Shown piece by piece: positions 17,452-26,092 of a stretch of 64,000 nt of DNA; positions within the stretch are counted from its first letter, which is position 1, and each line of letters begins with the position of its first letter. The notes under the pieces were generated by a model. That model was not told the origin of the DNA and made no database searches. It worked only from the letters and a program-made list of their open reading frames with translations. Source of the stretch: JAGLOK01 sp963675575. Lineage in GTDB: Bacteria > Bacillota > Clostridia > Christensenellales > UMGS416. The stretch is from assembly GCA_963675575.1 (NCBI GenBank), contig OY776378.1, positions 744,001 through 808,000 on the forward strand, given 5' to 3'. The translations under genes were made by a program, and so were the position numbers.

Positions 17452-18219
17452 ATGTGGAACACATTACAAACTGATGAATATGAAGGAATGTTGGCTGAGA
17501 CTATTACCACAACAGGATATAATGGAGACTTGATACACACATATTATTCGCGCCCGCTGGGTAAGGGACCGTTTCCCGGCATCGTATTGGTTCCCCATAT
17601 GCCAGGTTGGGATGAATTTTGCCGCGAAGCTGCCCGCAGATTTTCGCAACATGGATACCTCGTGATGATGCCGGATATATATAGTAGATTTGGACATGGC
17701 ACACCAGTGGAAGTATCCACAAAAATGCGTGCGGAAGGGCGTGTGCACGATGAAAGCGTTATGGCTGATTGCGAAGGAGCATTGAAACAGATGCGCTCTT
17801 TGCCATATTCGAATGGCAAAGTTGGTGTGATTGGCATGTGCTCGGGAGGACGACACGCGTATCTTGCGGCGTGTACTGTCGATGGATTCGATGCGGCAGT
17901 CGATTGCTGGGGTGGAGGAGTGGTAATGGCGAAAGAAGATTTGACAGCTGCAGCTCCTGTTTCGCCACTGGACTATACTGAAAACCTTAGTTGTCCTTTG
18001 CTGGGGATTTTCGGGAATGACGACCAAAGACCTTCACCGGAAAAGGTAAATATACTTGAAGAAGAGCTTAAAAAGCACGGCAAGAATTATGAATTTTACC
18101 GCTATGATGGCGCGGGGCATGGATTTTGGTACTATCATGGCGATAGATACCGCCCGAATCAGGCCATGGACTCTTGGGAAAAAGTATTTGAATTCTTTGG
18201 GAAACATCTGAAAAGTTAG
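17452..18219 (+). CDS. Dienelactone hydrolase family protein
   Basis: A 255-aa alpha/beta hydrolase of the dienelactone hydrolase family. The nucleophile is Cys130 in GMCSGG (the family signature is GxCxGG), with Asp190 (FGNDD) and His223 (GAGHGFW) completing the triad. DLH enzymes open lactones or cleave esters of small carboxylic acids in the cytoplasm. No signal peptide. AAAGGAGAG lies 6 nt before the ATG, and it appears monocistronic. It fits the wider set of ester- and lactone-cleaving genes in the window. The actual substrate is unknown, and aromatic catabolism is not indicated by neighbours. Confidence 0.9.
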   Translation: MWNTLQTDEYEGMLAETITTTGYNGDLIHTYYSRPLGKGPFPGIVLVPHMPGWDEFCREAARRFSQHGYLVMMPDIYSRFGHGTPVEVSTKMRAEGRVHDESVMADCEGALKQMRSLPYSNGKVGVIGMCSGGRHAYLAACTVDGFDAAVDCWGGGVVMAKEDLTAAAPVSPLDYTENLSCPLLGIFGNDDQRPSPEKVNILEEELKKHGKNYEFYRYDGAGHGFWYYHGDRYRPNQAMDSWEKVFEFFGKHLKS

Positions 18220-18322
18220 CCACAATGTAATAGGAGATATGTGTAATCAAAGAATTTATGCAGATAAAAGCATGCACGGTTATCTTATTATGCGCAAACC
18301 AATATATAATTATAGCAAAACA

Positions 18323-18369
18323 AATAATCCGGGAACATTCAAAAAAAAGAATGCCGGATTATTTTTTTT
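18323..18369 (+). terminator. Terminator between the DLH gene and the Fur-family gene
   Basis: AATAATCCGG (18323-18332) pairs with CCGGATTATT (18354-18363); CATTC (18336-18340) and GAATG (18349-18353) extend the stem inside. A T-run follows. Confidence 0.8.
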
Positions 18370-18432
18370 AGCACAAATTTTTATATATTTTTTATGGAAG
18401 ACAAATTTTTTTCTTTCCATAATTGCATATTC

Positions 18433-18462
18433 TTGTTTGAAAATCTATTTATATGTTAAAAT
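18433..18462 (+). promoter_or_regulatory. Possible promoter of the zur-znu operon
   Basis: TTGTTT (18433-18438), 18-bp spacer, TAAAAT (18457-18462). It lies 28 bp before the chosen start at 18491. I could not find a clear Zur or Fur palindrome here. Confidence 0.4.
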
Positions 18463-18490
18463 ACAAACAGATGAAATGAGGGTTTTGGCT

Positions 18491-18931
18491 ATGGATAAAA
18501 AGGAAGAAATATATAATCTTTTAAGAAACAGCGGAAAGAGGCTGACTCAGCAGAAGAAAAGCATTCTCATAATATTGTTGGGCAATATGGACAGGATGCT
18601 TTCTGTTAACGATATTATAAATAAAATTCCTGAAGAAAAAAATATTGATAACGCTACGGTATACAGAAATGTCCAAGATCTAGCTCAGCTAGGGATATTG
18701 GAAGCTATGATAGATGATAAGGGAATTAATAGATTTGTTATTAACCAAGAAGGGTCACATCATCATCATTTGATATGCGTTACCTGCGGAAAGATATTTA
18801 AGATTCCGTGCAAAAATAATTATTGGTCGCAGTATGCTAAAGATGAGAATTTTGAAGAAATCTATCATAAGCTTGAAGTGTATGGTAAGTGCAAAAAATG
18901 CAAAAAGTCTGACGCTGACTCATTGACATAA
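18491..18931 (+). CDS. Fur-family metal regulator, probably zinc-responsive (Zur-like)
   Basis: A 146-aa Fur-family repressor. The N-terminal winged helix contains NATVYRNVQDLAQLGI (the Fur recognition helix), followed by the dimerisation domain with HHHHLICVTCGK and a second CxxC (CKKC), a Cys4 structural zinc site. It sits directly before znuA, znuC and znuB on the same strand, which argues for Zur; Fur or PerR cannot be excluded by sequence alone. The start at 18491 is chosen for the TGAGGG site 8 nt upstream and because the longer frame would run through a terminator. Confidence 0.85.
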   Translation: MDKKEEIYNLLRNSGKRLTQQKKSILIILLGNMDRMLSVNDIINKIPEEKNIDNATVYRNVQDLAQLGILEAMIDDKGINRFVINQEGSHHHHLICVTCGKIFKIPCKNNYWSQYAKDENFEEIYHKLEVYGKCKKCKKSDADSLT

Positions 18932-18987
18932 AATGTATCACATGATAACATCTTATTGCGAGATAATTGCAACAAGGAAACGTGGAT

Positions 18988-19914
18988 ATGAAAAAAATAA
19001 TTTTATTAATTTTGAGTGTTTTATTGAGTTTATCTCTATTTGCGTGCAAAGCAGATGTTTCGAACACCGAGCAGGAACTAGATGAAAAGATTACCGTCGT
19101 AGTCAGTGTTGTTCCCGAAACAACATTTGTGGAAAAAGTAGCAGGTGATTTGGTTAGAATAGTAACATTGATTCCGTCTGGAAACAGCCCCGCAAATTAT
19201 CAGCCGACAGCTGCGCAAATGCAATCGTTATCAGATGCAAAATTATATTTTACAATGCATACGCCTACGGAAGAAGCAAACATACTTCCAAAAGTAAACG
19301 ATTTTAATAGAGATATAAAAATAGTTAATTTAAGAGACGCGGTAAGCGATGTATACCCACTGCTTACGATATCCGGCCATGGTCACGAAGAAACAAGCGA
19401 TCAAGAGGGGCTGGCAGAACACGAAGAAGCGGTTGATCCGCATATATGGCTTTCGCCTAAGCGCGTCATTATTATGGTTCAAATTATAGCTAATAAACTT
19501 TCAGAGATAGATATTAAAAATGAGCAAACATATCAAGAAAACGCTGATAAATATATTAAAGAGCTGGAAGAACTTGACAGAGAAATCACGCAAAATGTAT
19601 CAAGCATTAAGAACAAGGCGTTTATGATATATCATGGTTCATACGGATATTTTGCTGACGACTACGCTCTCAGAATGATTACTCTTGAAAGTGCCGGAAA
19701 GCCCGCCACAGCAGCTGAAATGCAGGAAATAATCGATTTTGCAAAAAAAGAAAATATTAAAACCGTTTTTTATCAGGAAGAGTTTGACGGAACGCAGGCA
19801 AAAACTATTGCGGATGAAATAGGTGGCAGTGTGGCAGAGGCAGCGCCGCTGTCGGCTGATTATATACAAAGCTTAAAAGATTTTGTAAGGGCATTGGCTG
19901 AACAAGGAGGATAA
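18988..19914 (+). CDS. znuA: Zinc ABC transporter substrate-binding lipoprotein (ZnuA-like)
   Basis: A 308-aa metal-binding protein of the ZnuA/TroA cluster. It has a lipoprotein signal peptide with lipobox LFAC at ~16-19. It captures Zn2+ outside the membrane. A His/Glu-rich loop (GHGHEE...HEEAVDPHIWLSPK, with the metal-binding DPHIW) fits zinc rather than manganese. Metal-site residues continue in YHGSYGYFADDY and in FYQEEFDG. The start at 18988 gives the signal peptide directly, and AAGGAAA lies upstream; the TTG at 18967 would add hydrophilic residues before it. It lies between the Zur-like gene and the ATPase gene. Confidence 0.9.
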   Translation: MKKIILLILSVLLSLSLFACKADVSNTEQELDEKITVVVSVVPETTFVEKVAGDLVRIVTLIPSGNSPANYQPTAAQMQSLSDAKLYFTMHTPTEEANILPKVNDFNRDIKIVNLRDAVSDVYPLLTISGHGHEETSDQEGLAEHEEAVDPHIWLSPKRVIIMVQIIANKLSEIDIKNEQTYQENADKYIKELEELDREITQNVSSIKNKAFMIYHGSYGYFADDYALRMITLESAGKPATAAEMQEIIDFAKKENIKTVFYQEEFDGTQAKTIADEIGGSVAEAAPLSADYIQSLKDFVRALAEQGG

Positions 19915-19921
19915 AACGATA

Positions 19922-20611
19922 ATGGGACAATCGCCTAAAATTACATTTAACGATGTACGATTTTGCTATGGCGAAGTTTGCGCGATACACGGCGTAGATT
20001 TTGTTTTGCGCGAAAAAACGATTACCGCAATTGTTGGACCGAATGGCGGAGGGAAAAGCACGATTCTAAAGCTCGCTTCCGGGTTGCTGAAGCCTGACAG
20101 CGGAAGCATTGTCGTTGAAAACAAAGAGAGTATAGGCTATGTGGCACAAAACTTTGGGATAGATATCTCTTTTCCTATAACCGTAAAAGAGATAGTACTT
20201 TCCGGCACACTTAAAAACAAAATTAAACCTTTTGCAAAGTATGATTTAAAACAAAAAGAGAAAATGAAAGCCGCCATTATGGAAGTGGGGCTAAACGGGT
20301 ATGAGCACCGCGGTGTAAACCAACTTTCAGGCGGGCAAATAAAAAGAGCAGTGATTGCCAGAGCGCTTGCTTCGGATGCCGAAATAATTATACTTGACGA
20401 GCCGGACAGTAGCCTTGACATCGACGCGGCTAAAATACTTTATGAGATACTTGTGAATTTAAGAAAAGACAAAACGATACTTGTGGCTAGCCATAATATT
20501 GAAAGTATATTGAATATTGCAGACACTGCGGTGTACGTAAACGAAACGGCTGAAGTATTTTCATCGCCCGCTAAGCTAAAAGAGAAACTTAAAGAAGGTA
20601 TTGTGCTATGA
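19922..20611 (+). CDS. znuC: Zinc ABC transporter ATP-binding protein (ZnuC-like)
   Basis: A 229-aa ABC ATPase powering zinc import. Walker A GPNGGGKST (~38-46), signature LSGGQIKR, Walker B IIILDEPDSSLD and the switch His in VASHNIE are all intact. The gene follows znuA by 7 bp and overlaps the permease gene by 4 bp (ATGA), a tightly coupled operon. Confidence 0.92.
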   Translation: MGQSPKITFNDVRFCYGEVCAIHGVDFVLREKTITAIVGPNGGGKSTILKLASGLLKPDSGSIVVENKESIGYVAQNFGIDISFPITVKEIVLSGTLKNKIKPFAKYDLKQKEKMKAAIMEVGLNGYEHRGVNQLSGGQIKRAVIARALASDAEIIILDEPDSSLDIDAAKILYEILVNLRKDKTILVASHNIESILNIADTAVYVNETAEVFSSPAKLKEKLKEGIVL

Positions 20612-21465
20612 TAAATGCTGTTTTAAATTATTCATTTATTCAAAATGCGCTTATTGCTGCGCTGCTCGCAAGCATTGTAACCGGCATTATCGGCACAATT
20701 GCTATAGAAAAAAAGCTTATCAGTATGTCGGGAGGCATTGCTCATGCTTCTTTTGGTGGGATAGGACTTGGGTATCTTTTGGGCATTGAACCTATATGGG
20801 GAGGCTTGTTTTTTGCCGTGGGCTCTTCGGTTCTTATATCTAAAATGTCTCAAAATGAGAAGTTCAAGGCAGACACACTGACTGGCATTATGTGGTCTTT
20901 CGGAATGGCGCTGGGAATCTTGTTTATTTCATTGGCTCCCGGATACATGCCTGATATGACGAGCTATCTTTTTGGTGATATTCTTTCTGTTTCTTCAAGC
21001 GCGGTAATATATATGTCGATAATTACCTTTGCCATTTTATTTTTGTTTATAATGCTCTATAACTATTTAATGATATATTTATATGATGAGGAGTATGCAA
21101 AAATAAAGGGAATCAACGTAGGACTTTTAAGATGGGTGGTTTATATTATTATCCCTATCGGGATAATAGTTTTGATAAGGGTTGTGGGAATTATATTAAC
21201 CATTGCTCTCATGACTATTCCGACTTCAATTGCGAAGATGTTTTTTAAATCCTTTGTGAAGGTTGTAGTCAGTTCAATTATTATTAGCGCTCTCTTTTGT
21301 ATTATAGGGTTAGTTGTTTCCTATTATGCCAACATTCCTTCTGGTGTATGCATTGTAATTATGAGTACGCTAGTTTATTTATTTTTGCTAGTCACAAAAA
21401 ATACCATTGTGAAGAGAAAGCATATAAAAAAGATGCATGAAGAGCATTTGGCCAGCGACAGATGA
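20608..21465 (+). CDS. znuB: Zinc ABC transporter permease (ZnuB-like)
   Basis: A 285-aa ABC-3 family membrane protein with about eight hydrophobic segments. The coupling region carries the family pattern MSGGIAHASFGGIGLGY (~39-55). It forms the channel for Zn2+ together with ZnuC. The tail is basic and cytosolic. It is the last gene of the zur-znuACB operon and faces a minus-strand operon across a shared hairpin. Confidence 0.92.
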   Translation: MINAVLNYSFIQNALIAALLASIVTGIIGTIAIEKKLISMSGGIAHASFGGIGLGYLLGIEPIWGGLFFAVGSSVLISKMSQNEKFKADTLTGIMWSFGMALGILFISLAPGYMPDMTSYLFGDILSVSSSAVIYMSIITFAILFLFIMLYNYLMIYLYDEEYAKIKGINVGLLRWVVYIIIPIGIIVLIRVVGIILTIALMTIPTSIAKMFFKSFVKVVVSSIIISALFCIIGLVVSYYANIPSGVCIVIMSTLVYLFLLVTKNTIVKRKHIKKMHEEHLASDR

Positions 21466-21469
21466 ACTT

Positions 21470-21502
21470 GTAAAAGAGCCAAGAAATTCATGCCTCTTTT
21501 AC
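21470..21502. terminator. Hairpin between convergent znuB and the sugar-ABC operon
   Basis: GTAAAAGAG (21470-21478) pairs with CTCTTTTAC (21494-21502). It sits between convergent genes and probably ends transcription of both, although the T-tracts are poor. Confidence 0.5.
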
Positions 21503-21570
21503 TAAAGAAGGCTCAACGAAAGAAAAATATCAAAATATTTCACATGTCCAGTTCGGAGCAATTTTTAATC

Positions 21571-22554
21571 TTAAATTTTTGTGGATACTAATTTTTCGCG
21601 ATAGTAAAACGTTATGGCAAGAAGGAGCAGTATTCCGTTAATGGAATATTGTATATATTGATTCCATCCGGTTAACAGCATTCCGTTTTCAAGCACCGCA
21701 AGGATTAGAACACCGACCAACAGATGAAACATTGCTCCGCCTACGCTGCTGTTCTTATTCCTGTAAGAAGAATCAACACCAAGAAAAACAGCCGCAATGC
21801 CAACAATCTCCATACCAGAGCCTGTTGATGGGCTGGCTATGCCTTGCTTTGAAGTGATAATGAGCGCCTGAATTGAAAAGAAAAAACTCCCGATTACATA
21901 GCATAAGAATTTTACAAGATTGACGTTGATTCCAACTCGTCTTACGGCTTGTTCGTTTTCGCCGATTGCCTTAAGATAGCATCCGAAATAAGTTAAGGAA
22001 ACTATTAGGCCATAAAGCAACAGGCAAGCGGCGGCAATATACACATAATTGGGAACACCCAAAAAAGTATATCTTGTCAGCCATAAAAAGCTCTTTGGCA
22101 ATTGTGTGTATGCTCTTCCCCCAGATATTAGATTTGAGACAGATTTAAATATTAACTGAGTAGCCAAAGTGGCGGCAAAAGGGGGAATTTTAAGCCCGAT
22201 TATTATCAAGGAATTGAATATGCCGCATAGAATGCCTACGGCGATTCCCGCACAAGCCGCCAGCCAAAAACTCGCGCCGGAGGCGAAAAGCATGCCAACT
22301 GTGACGGAAACAAGTGAAATCTGATATCCGACTGATAAATCGATGCCTCCGCTAACCATTATAAATGTAAGCCCTACCGCCATTATAATAACTGAAGAGT
22401 TTTGTGTAAAAATTGAAGTTAGATTTGACACGGTTAAAAAAGAGGGGGATAAAAATGAGAAAATTATAATCAAAAAGAATAGCAGTCCCAAAATAAAGTA
22501 TTGTGCAAAGCGTTCCTTTACTCTGGAAAATAATTTGTTTATAAATAATTTCAT
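21571..22554 (-). CDS. Ribose-type (CUT2/RbsC-like) ABC permease
   Basis: A 327-aa membrane protein of the branched-chain/RbsC-like permease family with about ten hydrophobic segments. Family pattern GGIDLSVG is present (residues ~68-75), as is the conserved GENEQAVRRVGINV coupling-helix region. It would form the channel of a sugar importer. It is the last gene of a five-gene minus-strand operon with a binding lipoprotein, a degenerate ATPase and a two-component system. Whether it still transports is doubtful because the partner ATPase lacks key catalytic residues. Confidence 0.88.
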   Translation of the reverse strand: MKLFINKLFSRVKERFAQYFILGLLFFLIIIFSFLSPSFLTVSNLTSIFTQNSSVIIMAVGLTFIMVSGGIDLSVGYQISLVSVTVGMLFASGASFWLAACAGIAVGILCGIFNSLIIIGLKIPPFAATLATQLIFKSVSNLISGGRAYTQLPKSFLWLTRYTFLGVPNYVYIAAACLLLYGLIVSLTYFGCYLKAIGENEQAVRRVGINVNLVKFLCYVIGSFFFSIQALIITSKQGIASPSTGSGMEIVGIAAVFLGVDSSYRNKNSSVGGAMFHLLVGVLILAVLENGMLLTGWNQYIQYSINGILLLLAITFYYREKLVSTKI

Positions 22555-22608
22555 TTCGTTCCTCCAAGATTCAAATAATCAAAAAAATTCTTACATATTA
22601 ATCGAGAT

Positions 22609-23817
22609 TTATTCCCAGCCTAAAAATATATCATGCTCACGCCAAAAACTATAATACTCATATTCAAGATCAACAGAATCCCCGGCTTCACTTAAACTGC
22701 CCTTTACAATATCTAATTCCAATATATTATTTCCGGATTCCCGGAGCGCCATTTTTATCATTGTCGTTATTTCCCAATAAACACTTCGGTAGCCGACAAA
22801 TCCTCGATAAACACTTTCGTTTGCCGCGCTTTTAAGAATTAGGCTTCTATTTGTTTCGGTATCATCCGAACCAAATACGGCAAATTTATTTAAGTCAGAA
22901 GAAAGAACCCCTGTTTCATGGTAATACATCATTTTTTGGTTTGCGCCGATTGCGGCATCTCCACTGAAAGAAATAACGACCTTTAATTCAGCTCCATCCG
23001 GTGAAGCGACAAAAGAATCAACCGCATTCTGACCATCTAAAACTGTTTGTATATATTTGTTCGGGGCTTTCACCAGGTTTACGCGTTCATCATAGCATGG
23101 ATTTAATAGGGCAAACCCATTTTCATCCAAAATCAAACCGCCTGATGGTTCATCAACCAGAGTCTTTATTCCTTGCTCATTTATATAGTAAACAGCTTTC
23201 CCGGTTTCATCATGCAAAAATTCAAGATCGTCGTAATCAAAATATCTTAAATATTTTTCTTTTAGCAAACTCATGCCTGCACTTGTCATTATAAATGCGG
23301 TTTTTGCTAGATTTTCAAGTACCAGGACCGTAACGCTTCCGGGTAATGCGTCGGGATATTGCGCGTCTAGAAATTCTTTTACAAGCTCGCATTTCCCAAC
23401 GCCTTTTAAAAAACTATACCCCATGGATTGCACATCACAATATTCTAATTTTTCCCTTCCCATAGCAATAACTTTGCATCCGTTCTTCTGCGCTTTTTCA
23501 AATAAGTCCTCGTAATCTTTACTGTTTCCGGCACTTTGCAGTAGTATTAAATCTGCGTCGTTTGCTACAAAATTCGCTAATTGTATCCGCTGAGTCTCAA
23601 TGTTGTTATCGCAGAACACAACTTGGGTCTTATAGCCTAAGGGTATTAGTGAATCCTTAAAAGCACGGGCAATCTCAAGAGCGAATGAGTCGTCATTGGT
23701 GGTAAGGCTAAGACAGGCAAGAGGGGGCTCCTTTTTTGAGGTTTCCGAGCATCCTGTTATAAAAGATACCAGTAATATAAAAATTAGAACCAGGCAAATA
23801 CTTTTTTTCATTTTCAT
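22609..23817 (-). CDS. Type-1 periplasmic sugar-binding lipoprotein
   Basis: A 402-aa binding protein with a lipoprotein signal peptide (MKMKK, hydrophobic core, lipobox FITGC with Cys23). The mature part resembles RbsB/XylF-type type-1 binding proteins: two Rossmann lobes with an N-lobe strand/helix near 33-60 and NDADLILLQSAG. It should bind a sugar-like ligand outside the membrane. At ~380 mature residues it is longer than typical RbsB (~280), leaving room for an insertion around 180-240 (DFDDLEFLHDETGK region). It is encoded between the ATPase and permease genes of the operon. It may transport the ligand or present it to the signalling partner genes upstream. Confidence 0.82.
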   Translation of the reverse strand: MKMKKSICLVLIFILLVSFITGCSETSKKEPPLACLSLTTNDDSFALEIARAFKDSLIPLGYKTQVVFCDNNIETQRIQLANFVANDADLILLQSAGNSKDYEDLFEKAQKNGCKVIAMGREKLEYCDVQSMGYSFLKGVGKCELVKEFLDAQYPDALPGSVTVLVLENLAKTAFIMTSAGMSLLKEKYLRYFDYDDLEFLHDETGKAVYYINEQGIKTLVDEPSGGLILDENGFALLNPCYDERVNLVKAPNKYIQTVLDGQNAVDSFVASPDGAELKVVISFSGDAAIGANQKMMYYHETGVLSSDLNKFAVFGSDDTETNRSLILKSAANESVYRGFVGYRSVYWEITTMIKMALRESGNNILELDIVKGSLSEAGDSVDLEYEYYSFWREHDIFLGWE

Positions 23818-23842
23818 TTCCTTTTAATCTTAGATTCAAGTG

Positions 23843-25306
23843 TCAGTCGTTAGAGCTACTATATACTAAGCTATTGATATTTTCATATGCCGCGTCTTCT
23901 AAAAGCTTCTCGTTAGATATAATAATATACCTGTCTGCAAGATTTTGCATGTTATCTGTACTTGATACAAAAATGCAGATGGCCATTCCTTTTTGATATG
24001 CAAAATCAGCCAATTCTTTATGTATCATCGCGTTATTTATGTAGTCGGAGCCAATTCCCGGATCCAAACAAAACAGCACTTCAGGATTAGCGAGACGAAG
24101 ACGGAACAACAAAATAGCAACCCTTTGCTTTTTAGAAAGATTAGTGGAATTGGGTACATTGTTCAGGCTGTCATCACCATACCATTGAATGAACTCCTCA
24201 GACACGAATTTGCACAGCCGGCGACGGATAATGCCCATAAATGAATATTTAATGTAGCTTGTAAAACAGATATTATTCAATATGGGCAGGCGGGTAAAAA
24301 TTAAATCGTCAGTATTGAAATCTACAAAGATAGCCTTTTCATTCCAGCCAAACTTTCGAACAGGTTTCCCGTGCAACAGAAAAGTGGAAGTTTTATCACA
24401 TGTTCTTAACTTGTTGGCCAAGATATTGTTTGAAGCTATAAAAGGGTCAACAAAAGCAACAATTTCTCCTTTTCTCAAATCAAATGAAATTGGACTTTCT
24501 AATCCAACGTCAATATCTTTGGCTTGAAAAACGATCTCTTTATGCATCACCTTATTGTTTTTTAGAACAAAGTTTTCAGGGAAAATGGAGGTAATTATAC
24601 GATCAATCTGCCCTTTGCTTTCTTTGGCTCTATTCTCCACGGCTTTAACAATACTGCCGCCAGCAAGAAATAAGATTTTATCCGCGCACATCTTCAGATT
24701 TGATATCCTATAGCTGGTGACAATAAATGAAATACCATTCTTTTTTAGCTTATCCATGAATAAAAATAATTCATCATATTCTTTCTGGCTGCACTCAATG
24801 GAAAAATCACTTATGAGTATTAGCTGTACGTTTAATAAGTAAGCTTTCAGAATTTCCATTATTATATGCTGTATGGGTGTTAATGTGTCTGTAAGCTGAT
24901 TCGGATCAAAATCAAGCTTATATTCAGCAAAGCATTTTGCCATTTCTTTAATAATCAAATTTTTTGAAAGAAATATTTTTTTTAGTCTATGTTTACGAAT
25001 CACTAAAATATTTTCCCAAAGTTTCAGTCCATTGAGTAATGAAGAAGTTTTCGAAATCTGTACAATCCGCGCACCGGGATAATTAATGCCGCCTAAATTA
25101 TAGGGAGTTTCATTGAAATATAAAACACCCGATTGCAACTCGATTTTTCCGGTTATCATATCGAGAAGGGACGTTTTTCCGGAATCAAACGTGCCAAAAA
25201 CGCCAACGGTCTCACCGTGGCACAATTCCATATTAAGCCCAGTTAATATAGGTTGTCCATCTTTGACTACACTTGCATTAAGTGCTCTGAATATCTCAGC
25301 TCGCAT
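23843..25306 (-). CDS. Degenerate RbsA-like double ABC protein
   Basis: A 487-aa protein with the two-ABC-domain layout of CUT2 sugar ATPases (RbsA/XylG, ~500 aa). Domain 1 keeps Walker A (GTFDSGKTS, ~38-46), but its signature is LTPIQH, its Walker B is LILISDFSIE (no catalytic Glu) and its switch region is TSYRIS (no His). Domain 2 has no Walker A at all (IVAFVDPFIASNN where GxxGxGKS is expected), an LSKKQRV signature and FCLDPG for LDEP. Efficient ATP hydrolysis therefore looks unlikely, though domain 1 may still bind nucleotide. The frame is intact over full length and overlaps the kinase gene by 11 bp, so it is maintained rather than decaying. A regulatory or scaffold role is an inference. 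Confidence 0.83.
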   Translation of the reverse strand: MRAEIFRALNASVVKDGQPILTGLNMELCHGETVGVFGTFDSGKTSLLDMITGKIELQSGVLYFNETPYNLGGINYPGARIVQISKTSSLLNGLKLWENILVIRKHRLKKIFLSKNLIIKEMAKCFAEYKLDFDPNQLTDTLTPIQHIIMEILKAYLLNVQLILISDFSIECSQKEYDELFLFMDKLKKNGISFIVTSYRISNLKMCADKILFLAGGSIVKAVENRAKESKGQIDRIITSIFPENFVLKNNKVMHKEIVFQAKDIDVGLESPISFDLRKGEIVAFVDPFIASNNILANKLRTCDKTSTFLLHGKPVRKFGWNEKAIFVDFNTDDLIFTRLPILNNICFTSYIKYSFMGIIRRRLCKFVSEEFIQWYGDDSLNNVPNSTNLSKKQRVAILLFRLRLANPEVLFCLDPGIGSDYINNAMIHKELADFAYQKGMAICIFVSSTDNMQNLADRYIIISNEKLLEDAAYENINSLVYSSSND

Positions 25307-26084
25307 AACCCTGCTTAACAGATAATTGCAAAGGAAGGAAAAACTCGACGTCCGTGCCTTCGCCTTTGCAACTATGGATGTTTATACCGTATTCTTTGCC
25401 GAAAAACAATTCAATCCTTCTGTTTACGTTGTTTAGGGCAATGCTTTTTTTCGAATTATCACCTTTTGAATCTTTTGTCTGGACAGGATTACTTAGCTGG
25501 CTTTTTAGTTCATTCAGCTGATTAAGATCCATTCCTTTTCCATTGTCGGATACTTTCAAAGTGATGTGCTTTTGTGTTTTCTCTACAGCAATTGTGATTT
25601 TAGCGCCTGATGTCATATCCGTAAAACCATGAATAATGGAGTTTTCCACAATTGGCTGTAAAACTAGTTTCGGAAGCAATATTTCCATTATTTCTTTATC
25701 ATCCATATCGCATTTGGTTTCCAATGAAATTCGGTCTTTAAATCTATATTGCTGAATTATAATATAGTCCCTTACGTTTTCAAATTCATCTTTCAGGGTA
25801 ATTATGTCACTTTTGCTGCTTATATTGTAACGAAAAAAACGGGACAATGCTTGCGACACCGCTGCGATTTCGTTAGAACCTTCCAAGATTGCCTGTGCTC
25901 TGATACACTCTAAAGCGTTATATAAAAAATGCGGATTGATCTGTGCTTGCATGGCGGCAATGTTTGCCTGCTTTATCAATAACTCCCGTTCATAGCTCTC
26001 GTTTGCATATGAAGTTTGTTGCGCTGCTTTGGTTTCTATCAGTTTCTTGAGCTTCTTATCTGTCATAATATAAAACTTTTTCAT
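25296..26084 (-). CDS. Soluble LytS/YesM-family histidine kinase without sensor domain
   Basis: A ~262-aa kinase of the His_kinase (PF06580) type. From the N-terminus: a charged, coiled-coil-prone segment of ~45 residues, the phospho-acceptor motif QINPHFLYNALE (His53), then a HATPase_c domain with N-box VENSIIHG, G1 box DNGKGMD and a G2-like region. No membrane segment, Cache, HAMP or PAS domain is present; ordinary YesM-type kinases have two helices and an extracellular sensor. The start at 26084 is chosen for the GAGGA site 5 nt upstream; a TTG at 26096 overlaps the regulator's stop. Its input must come from another protein, and the adjacent ABC genes are the obvious candidates. Confidence 0.87.
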   Translation of the reverse strand: MKKFYIMTDKKLKKLIETKAAQQTSYANESYERELLIKQANIAAMQAQINPHFLYNALECIRAQAILEGSNEIAAVSQALSRFFRYNISSKSDIITLKDEFENVRDYIIIQQYRFKDRISLETKCDMDDKEIMEILLPKLVLQPIVENSIIHGFTDMTSGAKITIAVEKTQKHITLKVSDNGKGMDLNQLNELKSQLSNPVQTKDSKGDNSKKSIALNNVNRRIELFFGKEYGINIHSCKGEGTDVEFFLPLQLSVKQGYAS

Positions 26085-26092
26085 AATATTCC

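Noticed and set aside
18239..18490. N-terminal extension of the Fur-family gene
   Set aside because: Runs through a terminator hairpin and promoter; start at 18491 fits the family length and has a ribosome site.
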